Positions 1 through 7,893 are shown, counted from the stretch's first letter. The stretch is DNA of 37,820 nt from Clostridiales bacterium (GCA_022780965.1 JALEUQ010000056.1:1-37820); one strand, 5' to 3'. Numbers and translations are program-made. The notes: generated by a model not told the origin, from the sequence alone.

Positions 1-248
1 GCTTTACGGACATCTGTATCATCTGATTTGTATTCATTAGCTATTGACCATAATGTTTCACCTGAATTAACGTATTCTGTAGCACATTCATGTTTGGTCA
101 GAGCTGTTGAACTGCCGATACCTGTAACTGCCGTTGCAGTACCTATAATCATTGCCATCATAATAACGACAGCTGTAATAAATCTGAATTTAGATTTAAC
201 TATATATCTTTTTTTCCTGCCTGAGGATTTCCTGTATTCCTGTCTCAT
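1..248 (-). CDS. YneA-like LysM membrane protein, probable SOS cell-division inhibitor (3' part outside window)
   Basis: The first 82 residues are visible and the gene runs off the left edge. The start is very basic (RKSSGRKKRYIVKSK), then comes one hydrophobic membrane segment at about residues 22-44 (FITAVVIMMAMIIGTATAV), then an extracellular stretch entering a LysM fold at about residue 58 (YVNSGETLWSIANEY). This layout, a short single-pass anchor followed by LysM, matches YneA of Bacillus, which LexA represses and which delays division during DNA damage. I chose the ATG at 246-248 because AAAGG lies at a usable distance; an in-frame ATG at 255-257 abuts that Shine-Dalgarno. The promoter region has four SOS-box-like sites, which is the main reason to prefer YneA over a generic LysM protein. 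The C-terminus is not visible, so extra domains cannot be excluded. Confidence 0.7.
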   Translation of the reverse strand, partial: MRQEYRKSSGRKKRYIVKSKFRFITAVVIMMAMIIGTATAVTGIGSSTALTKHECATEYVNSGETLWSIANEYKSDDTDVRK

Positions 249-277
249 GATATACATCCTTTCGCTTTATCAAGCTG

Positions 278-291
278 CGAATATGTGTTCG
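278..291 (-). promoter_or_regulatory. SOS (LexA) box-like site 4, in the leader of the LysM gene
   Basis: The plus strand reads CGAATATGTGTTCG and the minus strand CGAACACATATTCG. This is a near-palindrome differing at one position from the symmetrical form CGAAC-N4-GTTCG. It lies about 30 bp before the start codon and some 57 bp downstream of the predicted transcription start, where a bound repressor would block elongation. LexA control is inferred from the match and the YneA-like target. Confidence 0.6.
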
Positions 292-330
292 TGAAATATA
301 GATTTGAAACTAACCACATATCACAATCTA

Positions 331-344
331 TAAACATCTGTTCT
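331..344 (-). promoter_or_regulatory. SOS (LexA) box-like site 3, at the transcription start of the LysM gene
   Basis: The minus strand reads AGAACAGATGTTTA, an intact GAAC-N4-GTTT core that matches 12 of 14 positions of the Bacillus consensus CGAACRNRYGTTYC. It lies directly downstream of the -10 element. It also overlaps a perfect 8-bp inverted repeat at 331-353 (TAAACATC, 7-base centre, GATGTTTA). That palindrome spans the predicted transcription start, so it is more likely a DNA site than an RNA hairpin. Confidence 0.55.
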
Positions 345-354
345 TGATGTTTAT

Positions 355-383
355 ATTATATGCGAATGAATGTTCTGTGTCAA
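355..383 (-). promoter_or_regulatory. Consensus sigma-A promoter for the LysM/YneA-like gene
   Basis: On the minus strand TTGACA (378-383) and TATAAT (355-360) are both perfect consensus hexamers separated by exactly 17 bp. The predicted transcription start is near 348, giving a leader of about 100 nt. An SOS-box-like site fills most of the spacer. A promoter this strong would need repression to stay quiet, consistent with a damage-inducible gene. Confidence 0.85.
363..376 (-). promoter_or_regulatory. SOS (LexA) box-like site 2, between -35 and -10
   Basis: The plus strand reads CGAATGAATGTTCT, 12 of 14 positions against CGAACRNRYGTTYC. The site lies wholly inside the 17-bp spacer of the promoter, so a bound repressor would occlude RNA polymerase. 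One half-site (AGAAC on the minus strand) is intact and the other is degenerate. Confidence 0.55.
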
Positions 384-392
384 CAGGAATTA

Positions 393-406
393 GAAACATT
401 TGTTCT
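393..406 (-). promoter_or_regulatory. SOS (LexA) box-like site 1, upstream of -35
   Basis: The minus strand reads AGAACAAATGTTTC, 13 of 14 positions of CGAACRNRYGTTYC and the best match of the four. It starts 10 bp upstream of the -35 hexamer. It is 30 bp from site 2, which is 32 bp from site 3; these steps are close to three helical turns, so the three sites would lie on roughly one face of the DNA. Confidence 0.6.
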
Positions 407-438
407 GAATTTTAAAACTGTTCGTGTTCTTGGAATAT

Positions 439-966
439 TTACTTGATTATCGTATAATAACCTTCTCTTCTTGGTTTAGCTTCTGGAGCATTACCCTCTA
501 TATATCCAAGCGCAAGTGCACCTATGCCCTTCATGTCATCATCCAGGCCAAATTTCTTCATCAGTTCTCTACCCTCTTCTGTTTCGAACATTTCTTTTTC
601 TCTGTGAATCCAGCATGAACCCAGACCTATTGAGTGTGCAGCCAGCATGAGTGTATCGAGAAGACATGAACCATCTTCGATATATGTGTTTCTGCTTTCC
701 GGTGCGAAAACGAGAATAACAGTAGGTGCTCCGTAATATGGATTCTTGAGACGATTTCCGAGCACGTCCTGATTCATTCTGATTATTTTATCCATAAGTT
801 CCTTGTTCTGAACAACTACCATCTGAGAAGCCTGAAGGCCGCGGCCTGACGGAGCATATGTTCCAGCCTCAAGAACAGTCATCAGTTCATCATCAGTTAT
901 CTGTTCCGGTTTAAAAGCACGTATAGCGCGACGTTCTTTAATTGATCTGATAGTGTCGTTTGACAT
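439..966 (-). CDS. Nitroreductase family protein (FMN-dependent)
   Basis: This is a compact 175-residue flavoprotein of the nitroreductase superfamily. The N-terminus has the phosphate-binding ERRAIRAFKP pattern at about residues 11-20. The middle contains TYAPSGRGLQASQMVVVQ, typical of the FMN pocket, and the C-terminal part has GLGSCWIHRE and the GALALGYIEG segment followed by a basic RRE end. Members reduce nitro compounds, quinones or related substrates with NAD(P)H; the substrate cannot be read from sequence. A strong AAAGGAGGT stands before the ATG. The gene follows the PLP protein by 46 bp and is probably the last gene of the upstream run. Beyond its stop lies the SOS-type promoter of the next gene; no clear terminator hairpin separates them. 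Confidence 0.9.
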   Translation of the reverse strand: MSNDTIRSIKERRAIRAFKPEQITDDELMTVLEAGTYAPSGRGLQASQMVVVQNKELMDKIIRMNQDVLGNRLKNPYYGAPTVILVFAPESRNTYIEDGSCLLDTLMLAAHSIGLGSCWIHREKEMFETEEGRELMKKFGLDDDMKGIGALALGYIEGNAPEAKPRREGYYTIIK

Positions 967-1012
967 TATGTACCTCCTTTTGGTTTAAAAAAACACAGTT
1001 TAAAAAACCGAA

Positions 1013-2308
1013 TTACTCAAAACTTATAAGCTTTTCATCGAGCAGAGCCTGCATGGATTTGATTACACCGAACTTGGAGTGTTCGTAGGTTAAGCCACCC
1101 TGGAAATATACAATATAAGGTTCTCTGATCGGTGCGTCAGCGGATAGCTCGATGGATGATCCCTGAACGAATGCTCCGGCTGCCATTATTACCTGACTTT
1201 CGTAACCCGGCATATCCCAAGGGACAGGAGTAACAAATGAATCTACAGGAGCAGCAGCCTGGATTCCTTTGCAGAATGCGATTATTCGCTCCGGTGAACC
1301 AAGCTTGACCGACTGAATAATGTCGCTTCTTGAGTCATTTGATGATGGACAAACATCGAAGCCGAGAATTTCGTACACTCTGGCACACAGAACAGCACCC
1401 TTGACAGCGCCGTTGACAACTTTTGGAGCCATGAACAGTCCCTGGAGCATGGTTCTTGTCTGACCGAATGTGAGGCCGCATTCGCCGCCGATTCCCGGTG
1501 AAGTCATTCTGTAGCTTATGCTTTCGATAAGATCTGAACGGCCGACAATATATCCTCCGGCAAGTGCAAGTCCGCCGCCTGGGTTTTTGATGAGGGATCC
1601 GGCCATTACATCTACTCCCACATCAGTCGGTTCCATGGTATCCAGGAATTCACCGTAACAGTTGTCAGCCATGCATATTATTTCTGAATTTACAGATTTA
1701 ACTGTCTGCACGCATTCAGCAATATCATCAATTGAAATTGCTCTTCGCCATCCGTAGCCTGTTGATCTCTGCATGCATACCATTCTGGTAGCAGGACTGA
1801 TGGCTGCCTTGAGAGCATCCAGATCAATTTTGCCGTCAGGAGTAAGCTCGACCTGCTTGTATGTAATGCCGAATTCTTTGAGAGAGCCCTTCCCCTCTCC
1901 CCTTATGCCGATTACATCTTCAAGGGTATCGTATGGTCCTCCCGTGCAGTAGATCATTTCATCGCCGGGACGGAGTATACCTGTAAGGGTCAGGGTTAAT
2001 GCGTGAGTTCCGTTGACGATAAGAGGGCGCACCAGTGCTGCATCCGTGTGAAAAATGTCCGCGTATACTCTTTCTACAGCGTCTCTTCCTGCATCGTCGT
2101 ATCCGTAGCCTGTATTCCAGGCGAAATGTGTATCAGAAATGTTGTTCTTCTGGAAGGCATCGAGAACCTTGTACTGGTTGTATGCCGTGATGTCATCAAG
2201 TTTTTCGAAACTTGAACTGATATCTTTTTCAGCTCTGTCTACAATGTCAAGAACATGAGCGCTTATGCCCATGTTCTCTGTTAAAAGTCTATATGTGTTT
2301 TCCTGCAT
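1013..2308 (-). CDS. Methionine gamma-lyase / aluminium-resistance (YnbB) family PLP protein
   Basis: This is a fold-type I PLP enzyme of the family annotated as methionine gamma-lyase-like or aluminium resistance protein, found in many Firmicutes near miaA, hfq and lexA. The PLP lysine is seen in GSLIKNPGGG (about residue 241) and the cofactor aspartate in ADNCYGEF (about 215). GTHALTLTLTG near residue 100 and FIQGSS-like FVQGSS near the C-terminus fit the family. An ATG exists at 2327-2329, but it has no ribosome site. The ATG at 2306-2308 has AGAAAGG seven bases upstream, so I start there (431 aa). The physiological substrate is uncertain; the aluminium phenotype is only a family label. 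The gene follows the GLUG protein by 27 bp and is likely co-transcribed. Confidence 0.88.
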   Translation of the reverse strand: MQENTYRLLTENMGISAHVLDIVDRAEKDISSSFEKLDDITAYNQYKVLDAFQKNNISDTHFAWNTGYGYDDAGRDAVERVYADIFHTDAALVRPLIVNGTHALTLTLTGILRPGDEMIYCTGGPYDTLEDVIGIRGEGKGSLKEFGITYKQVELTPDGKIDLDALKAAISPATRMVCMQRSTGYGWRRAISIDDIAECVQTVKSVNSEIICMADNCYGEFLDTMEPTDVGVDVMAGSLIKNPGGGLALAGGYIVGRSDLIESISYRMTSPGIGGECGLTFGQTRTMLQGLFMAPKVVNGAVKGAVLCARVYEILGFDVCPSSNDSRSDIIQSVKLGSPERIIAFCKGIQAAAPVDSFVTPVPWDMPGYESQVIMAAGAFVQGSSIELSADAPIREPYIVYFQGGLTYEHSKFGVIKSMQALLDEKLISFE

Positions 2309-2335
2309 TGCAATACCTTTCTCTAACATGAAATA

Positions 2336-3970
2336 TTAATCAAAGTAATCCTGAAGTAAATTTGTGGTGTTGAAAATGTTGATGACAAATTCACCAATCA
2401 TTATGGAATCAACATGTTTGGCCATATATTCGTCAAGTCGTTTCTGTACATCGATTGACACGCCTTCCAGGTACTCTTTATCTTCCTCGCTCAGCTTGTC
2501 CTGCCATCTGAGAACAGGATATCCTGAGTTGCCGTAGATGCCCGATGAGTCATTTCTGAACTTATTTCCAAGCCTTCCCGAAGCATTCTTAAGAGCTCCA
2601 AGTGAAATGCCTGAAGTGCAGTTTTCAATAGTAGTGCCGCCGGCATTCAGACATTCGCCGATACCGTATTTATATTCGCTGCTTACATAAAAGTTGTTGG
2701 TGATATTTGCTTCAGGTGACATACTGTCATTGTCGGTATAGAAGCCTGCAACACCACCTGATACATCTGCACCGAGACAGGTTCCCATATTGTAGCAGTT
2801 AGCGACAGTAACTTCATTGTCGCATACAATTCCAACTACGCCGCCGGCATATGACTTGCTTTTTTTGTTCCCGTGAGACGGAGCCTTGATTACAATATTG
2901 CCTGAATTGTAACTTGAAATGATTCTGGCGCCTTTTGCATTAGAGAAGCCTACAACACCACCGGTTCCCTCAGTTGCAGATGTAATGCTTCCTGTATTAT
3001 AGCACTCTCTGACCACAGAACCGTCAGAAACAGATCTTCCGGCCACACCGCCTGTGCCGTATATGCCTATATTTCTTGTAGTTGATTTGATTTCTGATGA
3101 ATTGCCGCACTGAATAACCTTGCCGCCGAAATTTTCACCGACTATTCCACCGATTTTATATGTTCCGCTAACATCTCCGTGGCTCTTGCAGAGTTCAATT
3201 GTACCGCCTTTGCTTTCGCCGACAATGCCGCCCGTCTTATCTCTTCCATTAACAGAAACATGAGTGCTGCAGCCGGTTACTGACGCTTCAGTATCAATTC
3301 TGCCGGCAATGGCTCCTGTACATGAATTTAAGGAATTTACACTGCCTTCCACGTTTAAATTGGAGACAGCACCTTTGAGATAACCGAAGAGGCCGCTGTA
3401 ATCGTGACCCTTTTTTACGTTAAGGCCTTTGATCGTGTGCCCTTCTCCGTCAAACGTGCCTTTGAAGGAGTTAGAGCTGCCGTGTCCAATCGGTTCCCAG
3501 TCGCCGCTTAGTGAAATGTCATTTACGAGAATGAATTTAGTATTGCTGAAGTCTTCGGTATGATTTGGTTTCCACGCATACTGTTCCTCATTTACCAGAC
3601 TGGCTAAACCTCTAAGCTGAGCTTCGTTTTTGATTTTATATGTTTTCTTGGGATTTTTGTAGTCAAACCATGAGGTGTCTACTGGTGCAGACGGTACTGA
3701 TGCAGTATCTGAATCATCTGAATCAGTATCATCGTCTGAATCACTGTTCTGATCATCCGGTTCTGCCGGATCAGTGCTGTCATAGTCTCCGCTGTTCTGA
3801 GAATCCCCCTGTTCACTGCTGCCATCCGGTGCTCCGCTGCCGTCACGATGATATGTGTATACAGTCGGATCTGTCTCATCTGACTGAGTGACAGCAAAGG
3901 AACATGTGGCAGACATTGCCGTCATCATTATGAACACCAATACAGTTAATATGGCAGTAAACCTGCGCAT
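2336..3970 (-). CDS. Secreted GLUG-repeat protein with acidic Ser/Asp linker
   Basis: About 544 residues from the ATG at 3968-3970, chosen because it begins a clear signal peptide (MRRFTAILTVLVFIMMTAMS, likely cleaved after CSFA) and follows a GGGGGAT ribosome site. A low-complexity Asp/Ser/Gly/Pro linker (about 27-95) comes next. The KTYKIKNEAQLRGLASLVN and FKGTFDGEGHTIKGL segments are typical leaders of GLUG proteins. About eight GLUG-type units follow (residues about 190-430), with cores such as TGGIVGESKGGTIELC, IGGIVGENFGG and TGGVVGFSNAKG. The family is found in bacterial surface proteins, including adhesins and IgA proteases. No LPXTG, membrane anchor or surface-binding repeat is seen at the C-terminus, so it may be released. 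It starts one base after the recombinase stop, implying translational coupling. Function unknown. Confidence 0.85.
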   Translation of the reverse strand: MRRFTAILTVLVFIMMTAMSATCSFAVTQSDETDPTVYTYHRDGSGAPDGSSEQGDSQNSGDYDSTDPAEPDDQNSDSDDDTDSDDSDTASVPSAPVDTSWFDYKNPKKTYKIKNEAQLRGLASLVNEEQYAWKPNHTEDFSNTKFILVNDISLSGDWEPIGHGSSNSFKGTFDGEGHTIKGLNVKKGHDYSGLFGYLKGAVSNLNVEGSVNSLNSCTGAIAGRIDTEASVTGCSTHVSVNGRDKTGGIVGESKGGTIELCKSHGDVSGTYKIGGIVGENFGGKVIQCGNSSEIKSTTRNIGIYGTGGVAGRSVSDGSVVRECYNTGSITSATEGTGGVVGFSNAKGARIISSYNSGNIVIKAPSHGNKKSKSYAGGVVGIVCDNEVTVANCYNMGTCLGADVSGGVAGFYTDNDSMSPEANITNNFYVSSEYKYGIGECLNAGGTTIENCTSGISLGALKNASGRLGNKFRNDSSGIYGNSGYPVLRWQDKLSEEDKEYLEGVSIDVQKRLDEYMAKHVDSIMIGEFVINIFNTTNLLQDYFD

Positions 3971-3971
3971 T

Positions 3972-5105
3972 TTACTTATCCCCCTTTCGTTCCAGCTCCC
4001 ATTCCATGTCCTTGACAAGCTCACGCTTCACATTCATTTTGTGCGCCGCATAAAGCTGTGTTGTCGTCACCTGCTCGTGATCGAGAAGCTCCTGCACGTC
4101 AAATATCGAATTGCCGCGGCCGATAAGGCTTGTTGCTGCAGTAGCCCTCAGTTTGTGCGGACTGTAGCCTTCATGACGTGAAGTTCCAAGACCGATGGAA
4201 GTATATTTCTTGACAAGCTCCCTGATCTGACGCTCTGTCATTCTCTTCCCCTGCAGAGAAAGGAAAAGGGCGTCCTGATGTTCAGGATCAAGCTCGCTGT
4301 CTTTTTTGCGTTCGTTGTCTATATAATCCCTCACCACTTGTGTTACGGATTTATTGAGAGGCATGACAGCCTCCTTGTCGCGTTTTCTGTAGATTTTAAA
4401 TTCACCGCGTGTGAAATTGAATGATGATACGTTAAGCTGCTGAAGCTCGAAGAGCCTGAGCCCGTAAGTAAGGAAAACCACAAGAATCGCCTTGTCTCTC
4501 TTCTTTGTTTTTTCCCAGAACTGCTTCTCTCTTGGTGTCAGATTGGCGCCCGTTGAAACGGCATCAAGCATAATCATTACCTCGTCATCCTGAAGCGCTT
4601 TGATTTCTCGCTCGCTTGCCTTAGGGACACGAATGGGATCGAAACCGTCCGTAATGTTATTGTCAATAAGACCGTCCCTGTACAGCTGCTTAAAAAACAC
4701 CGAAAGAGAAGACTTCTTCCTTGCCAGTGTTCTGTTGCTGTTTTCGTACACGACAATCTGATCGTCATCTTCTACTGAATACTTTCTGCAGTAATCGATG
4801 AAAATATTGATATCTACAGATTTAATGCTGTTAATCTCTTCGAGTCTGATATCAGAAGGAGCATCTGCTGATGTAAGATCAGTTTCATTTATCAGATATC
4901 TGAAAAAGAACTGCAGGTCTCTCAGATACTCGTAGCGAGTTCGCGGGAGCACGTTGCCTTTAAGATAGGCGAAATAACCCCTTAAATATTTCGGCATTCC
5001 TGCCTGAATCTCTTCACATCTGCTGACAATCTCATGCTCCCTGAGTACTACATTGTCAGGTCTGCTGCTTTTGTTATGGAGTTTTATATTCTTTTCTCCA
5101 GCCAA
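3972..5105 (-). CDS. Tyrosine recombinase, XerS-like
   Basis: The 377-residue protein has an N-terminal SAM-like DNA-binding domain (about 35-150, PKYLRGYFAYLKGNVLPRTR) and a C-terminal catalytic domain. The expected residues are all present: R217 in YGLRLFEL, a beta-hairpin lysine near 241-244, H317 and R320 in SPHKLRATAAT, H343 in LLDHEQ and nucleophile Y352 in TTTQLYAAH. The long segment before the first arginine (NLTPREKQFWEKTKKRDKAIL) resembles the single-recombinase XerS type more than XerC/XerD, by eye only. Translation starts at TTG (5103-5105) behind GAGGAG at eight bases, overlapping miaA by 22 bp. Its target may be the chromosomal dif or a local site; no obvious dif-like repeat was recognised in the window. 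Its place among repair genes favours a chromosomal, not phage, role. Confidence 0.85.
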   Translation of the reverse strand: MAGEKNIKLHNKSSRPDNVVLREHEIVSRCEEIQAGMPKYLRGYFAYLKGNVLPRTRYEYLRDLQFFFRYLINETDLTSADAPSDIRLEEINSIKSVDINIFIDYCRKYSVEDDDQIVVYENSNRTLARKKSSLSVFFKQLYRDGLIDNNITDGFDPIRVPKASEREIKALQDDEVMIMLDAVSTGANLTPREKQFWEKTKKRDKAILVVFLTYGLRLFELQQLNVSSFNFTRGEFKIYRKRDKEAVMPLNKSVTQVVRDYIDNERKKDSELDPEHQDALFLSLQGKRMTERQIRELVKKYTSIGLGTSRHEGYSPHKLRATAATSLIGRGNSIFDVQELLDHEQVTTTQLYAAHKMNVKRELVKDMEWELERKGDK

Positions 5106-6022
5106 GATATCAGCTCCTCTATTGCTTCTTCATCACTGTTGAACTCTGATATGTTTAACCAGTTAATTTTATCATATCTCCTATACCAGGTTAACTGTTT
5201 TTTAGCATAGTGTCTTGTGTTTTTTTTCACTGTATCCACTGCCGTTGCCAAGTCATATTCATTATTGAGAAAGGCGATAATCTCCTTGTATCCTATGCCT
5301 TTCATGGATATGTCATCAGACGTAAGCCCCATTGCCATTAACTCTTTAACCTCATCAACGAGACCGTTATTTATAAGAATGTCTACTCTGGCATTAATTC
5401 TGTCATAAAGCTCCTGTCGTTCTCTTGTAAGGCCTACAAGTATCATCTCGTAATCATCGGTTTCTTTGAGAATGCCGCTGAATGGCCTCACATTGCCTTC
5501 ACCGTCGTGAAGACGTTCGAGAGCTCTGATAATTCTCTTGGTATTATTGGGATGAATCAGCGCTGCTGCGTCAGGATCCTCATTCTGAAGCATGCGGTGA
5601 ACGGCTTCAGTCCCCTCTTCTTCAGCAATTTTTTCCAGTTCTTTCCTGTAGGTCAAATCACCTGGATTTGATGAGAAATCCATATCATAGATAAGAGAAT
5701 TAAGATAGAGTCCGGTACCTCCAGAAATGACAGGAACTTTACCTCTTGACATTACGTCAGCAATTGCAGCTTTAGCCAGCTGCTGATATTCAGCCACGCT
5801 AAAAGGCACTCGCGGATCTATAATGTCCACCAGGTGATGCTTCACCTGTGCCAGTTCTTCAGCATCAGGTTTAGCGCTTCCGATATTCATGAACTTGTAA
5901 AGCTGCATTGAATCACATGATACTACTTCACCGTCAAAACGGCGTGCCACCTCAATGGCGAACTTGGTCTTGCCAACTGCTGTAGGACCTGCAACTGCAA
6001 TTACTGTATTCTTCATCGTCAT
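5084..6022 (-). CDS. miaA: tRNA dimethylallyltransferase MiaA
   Basis: MiaA transfers the dimethylallyl group of DMAPP to N6 of adenosine 37 in tRNAs that read UNN codons. The 312-residue length is normal. The P-loop GPTAVGKT is at residues 12-19, followed by SCDSMQLYKFMNIGSAKP, the substrate-binding signature. ISGGTGLYLNSL, the GIGYKEI motif and TRHYAKKQLTWYRR are further family hallmarks. The start overlaps the mutL stop in ATGA, so the two are translationally coupled; another ATG lies two codons in. Its DMAPP substrate comes from the isoprenoid pathway that begins with Dxs, encoded about 5 kb upstream in the same transcription direction. Confidence 0.97.
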   Translation of the reverse strand: MTMKNTVIAVAGPTAVGKTKFAIEVARRFDGEVVSCDSMQLYKFMNIGSAKPDAEELAQVKHHLVDIIDPRVPFSVAEYQQLAKAAIADVMSRGKVPVISGGTGLYLNSLIYDMDFSSNPGDLTYRKELEKIAEEEGTEAVHRMLQNEDPDAAALIHPNNTKRIIRALERLHDGEGNVRPFSGILKETDDYEMILVGLTRERQELYDRINARVDILINNGLVDEVKELMAMGLTSDDISMKGIGYKEIIAFLNNEYDLATAVDTVKKNTRHYAKKQLTWYRRYDKINWLNISEFNSDEEAIEELISWLEKRI

Positions 6023-7893
6023 ACTCTCTTGAACATCTTTTCTATTTCATACTTTGTTATTCTTACGAATGTAGGTCTGCCGTGAGGACAGGAGAAAGGA
6101 TTGCTGCATGATTTAAGCTGTTCTATCAGCGCTCTGATTTCCTCAGGCTGCAGTATATCTCCACCCTTTACCGCACTTTTGCATGAACGGGTTATTATTC
6201 TGTCGACTACTTTGCTGTTCTTAAGGTCAGGTCGAGCATCGAATTCTTCGAACATGTCTCTTACGAAATCTTCTGCTTCAGTCATGGACATGAATGCAGG
6301 GATTTCCCTGATTAAATAAGTGTTCCCACCGAAGAATTCAATGCTGTATCCGGCTCTTTCCAGAAGAGGCATCCACTCGGTTTCCATACTTACAGTCTGA
6401 GCCGATGCTCCCATGTTTACAGGTATGAGAAGCTGCTGACTGAACTTCTCCCGGGAATTGTACTGGTTCATGAACTTTTCATAAAAAATGCGCTCATGGG
6501 CTGCATGCTGATCAATCATGAAAAATGAATCGCCGTCGGAAGCCAGTATGTATGTGTTGAAGACAGAGCCAATAATGGATAAACTGTTAAAATCAAAAGG
6601 AAGACTTGCAGATGGTGTGCTGACTTCTGAGACAGCTTCTTCAATAAGCTGCTGCTCTATTTCTTTAACAGCCTGCTGCTGTGCACGCATGGTTTGCAAT
6701 ACATTATTTATGTTAACCTGAAGGCTTGTGTCAGAGTTTTCTCTTCTGAATACTTCATTTAAACCGGCATCAGTATCATCAATGTCCGTTCTTTTGTGTC
6801 CCGAGTTATCTGACGCAGTATAAGATGCAGACTCCTCCTTAATTGGTACCTGAGGTGTAATGCTTTCAGGTTTTACAGCAATGTGCTCGCTTCGTACCTT
6901 AGGCACAGCGTTAAGTGAATTAAGTGCTTTGGAGACTGCGGCTGTTACGAAATCTTTTACTTCGAAATCGTCGTCGAATCTGATTTCTTTTTTTGTAGGA
7001 TGTATGTTGACATCAACTTTTTCTGCAGGGACAGAAAGAAAGAGAAAAGCGATTGGAAATCTTCCGCCGAACAGTTTCTCCCTGTATGCCTGTTCCAGAG
7101 CTTCCTGCAGTACTCTGCTTGAAACCACTCTGCCGTTGACGCAGAATATTTCCTTGTTTCGCGAAGGCACTGTGGCTGCAGGTGAACTTACGAATCCCTT
7201 TAGAACGAATCCTGAAGCACTTGCCTCAACAGGTACTAGATTGCGTCCTGTATCACTGCCGTAAACACTGATGATGTTGTTAAAAATGTTTCCCCTGCCC
7301 TGAGTCGAGAATACACGTTTGCTGCCGTTGACAAGATTGATTTTAATATCGCTGTAAGACAGGGCAATTCGGGAAACAAGCTCAGTTATTCTTCTTGCTT
7401 CTGCATTGTCTGAGGCAAGGAACTTCCTGCGGGCCGGAACATTATAGAACAGATCGCGAACAGTAATGGTTGTTCCTTGAGGGCATCCGGTCTGAACGTT
7501 GTCAATTACCCGGCTTCCCTCAATTACCACTTTTCTTCCTGCTTTTGAATCAGCCGTGCAAGTAATAAGTTCAACACGTGCCACTGCGGCTATGCTTGCT
7601 AGAGCTTCACCCCTGAAACCAAGTGTAGAGATCGAGTCAAGATCTTTTACAGCCTGAATTTTGCTGGTGGCATGACGAAGGAAGGCTGTTTCCACCTGAT
7701 CTGATGGTATGCCGCATCCGTTGTCAGTAACTCTGATATATGTCTTGCCGCCGTTCTTTATTTCCACTGTAATTGTATCAGCTCCTGCATCAATAGAATT
7801 CTCCAGAAGCTCTTTGATAATGGATACGGGTCTGTCAATTACTTCACCGGCTGCGATTTTATCTGCAATGTCTTTATCAAGTACTCTTATCAT
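6019..7893 (-). CDS. mutL: DNA mismatch repair protein MutL (endonuclease type)
   Basis: MutL couples MutS mismatch recognition to strand incision. The N-terminal GHKL ATPase shows ELLENSIDAGADTI, DNGCGIP and GFRGEALASIAAVA; PTKKEIRF marks the end of the transducer domain. A poorly conserved linker (about 335-430) precedes the C-terminal dimerisation/endonuclease domain. There the metal-binding DQHAAHERIFYE (about 459) matches DQHA-x2-E-x4-E, and the later FSCPHGRPTF is also present. This MutL is therefore predicted to nick DNA itself, as in organisms without MutH. QLLIPV just after the first motif fits a sliding-clamp-binding QxLxP element. The 624-residue length is normal, and the start overlaps the mutS stop in ATGA. 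Confidence 0.97.
   Translation of the reverse strand: MIRVLDKDIADKIAAGEVIDRPVSIIKELLENSIDAGADTITVEIKNGGKTYIRVTDNGCGIPSDQVETAFLRHATSKIQAVKDLDSISTLGFRGEALASIAAVARVELITCTADSKAGRKVVIEGSRVIDNVQTGCPQGTTITVRDLFYNVPARRKFLASDNAEARRITELVSRIALSYSDIKINLVNGSKRVFSTQGRGNIFNNIISVYGSDTGRNLVPVEASASGFVLKGFVSSPAATVPSRNKEIFCVNGRVVSSRVLQEALEQAYREKLFGGRFPIAFLFLSVPAEKVDVNIHPTKKEIRFDDDFEVKDFVTAAVSKALNSLNAVPKVRSEHIAVKPESITPQVPIKEESASYTASDNSGHKRTDIDDTDAGLNEVFRRENSDTSLQVNINNVLQTMRAQQQAVKEIEQQLIEEAVSEVSTPSASLPFDFNSLSIIGSVFNTYILASDGDSFFMIDQHAAHERIFYEKFMNQYNSREKFSQQLLIPVNMGASAQTVSMETEWMPLLERAGYSIEFFGGNTYLIREIPAFMSMTEAEDFVRDMFEEFDARPDLKNSKVVDRIITRSCKSAVKGGDILQPEEIRALIEQLKSCSNPFSCPHGRPTFVRITKYEIEKMFKRV

Noticed and set aside
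331..353. Perfect 8-bp inverted repeat read as an RNA hairpin in the LysM gene leader
   Set aside because: The predicted transcription start (near 348) falls inside the repeat, so most of one arm would not be transcribed. It is kept only as part of the SOS-like operator.
967..1012. Possible terminator or promoter between the PLP protein and the nitroreductase
   Set aside because: GGTTT and AAACC flank T-rich DNA, but the stem is short and interrupted. No convincing -10 and -35 pair was found.
3670..3900. Short tandem repeats in the acidic linker of the GLUG gene as a phase-variable tract
   Set aside because: The GAT/TCA-type codons recur irregularly and no uniform unit is repeated, so slippage-type switching is not supported.
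3972..5105. Integrated phage or genomic island marked by the tyrosine recombinase
   Set aside because: No att repeats, tRNA gene, phage genes or shift in composition surround it, and it is coupled to core genes on both sides.
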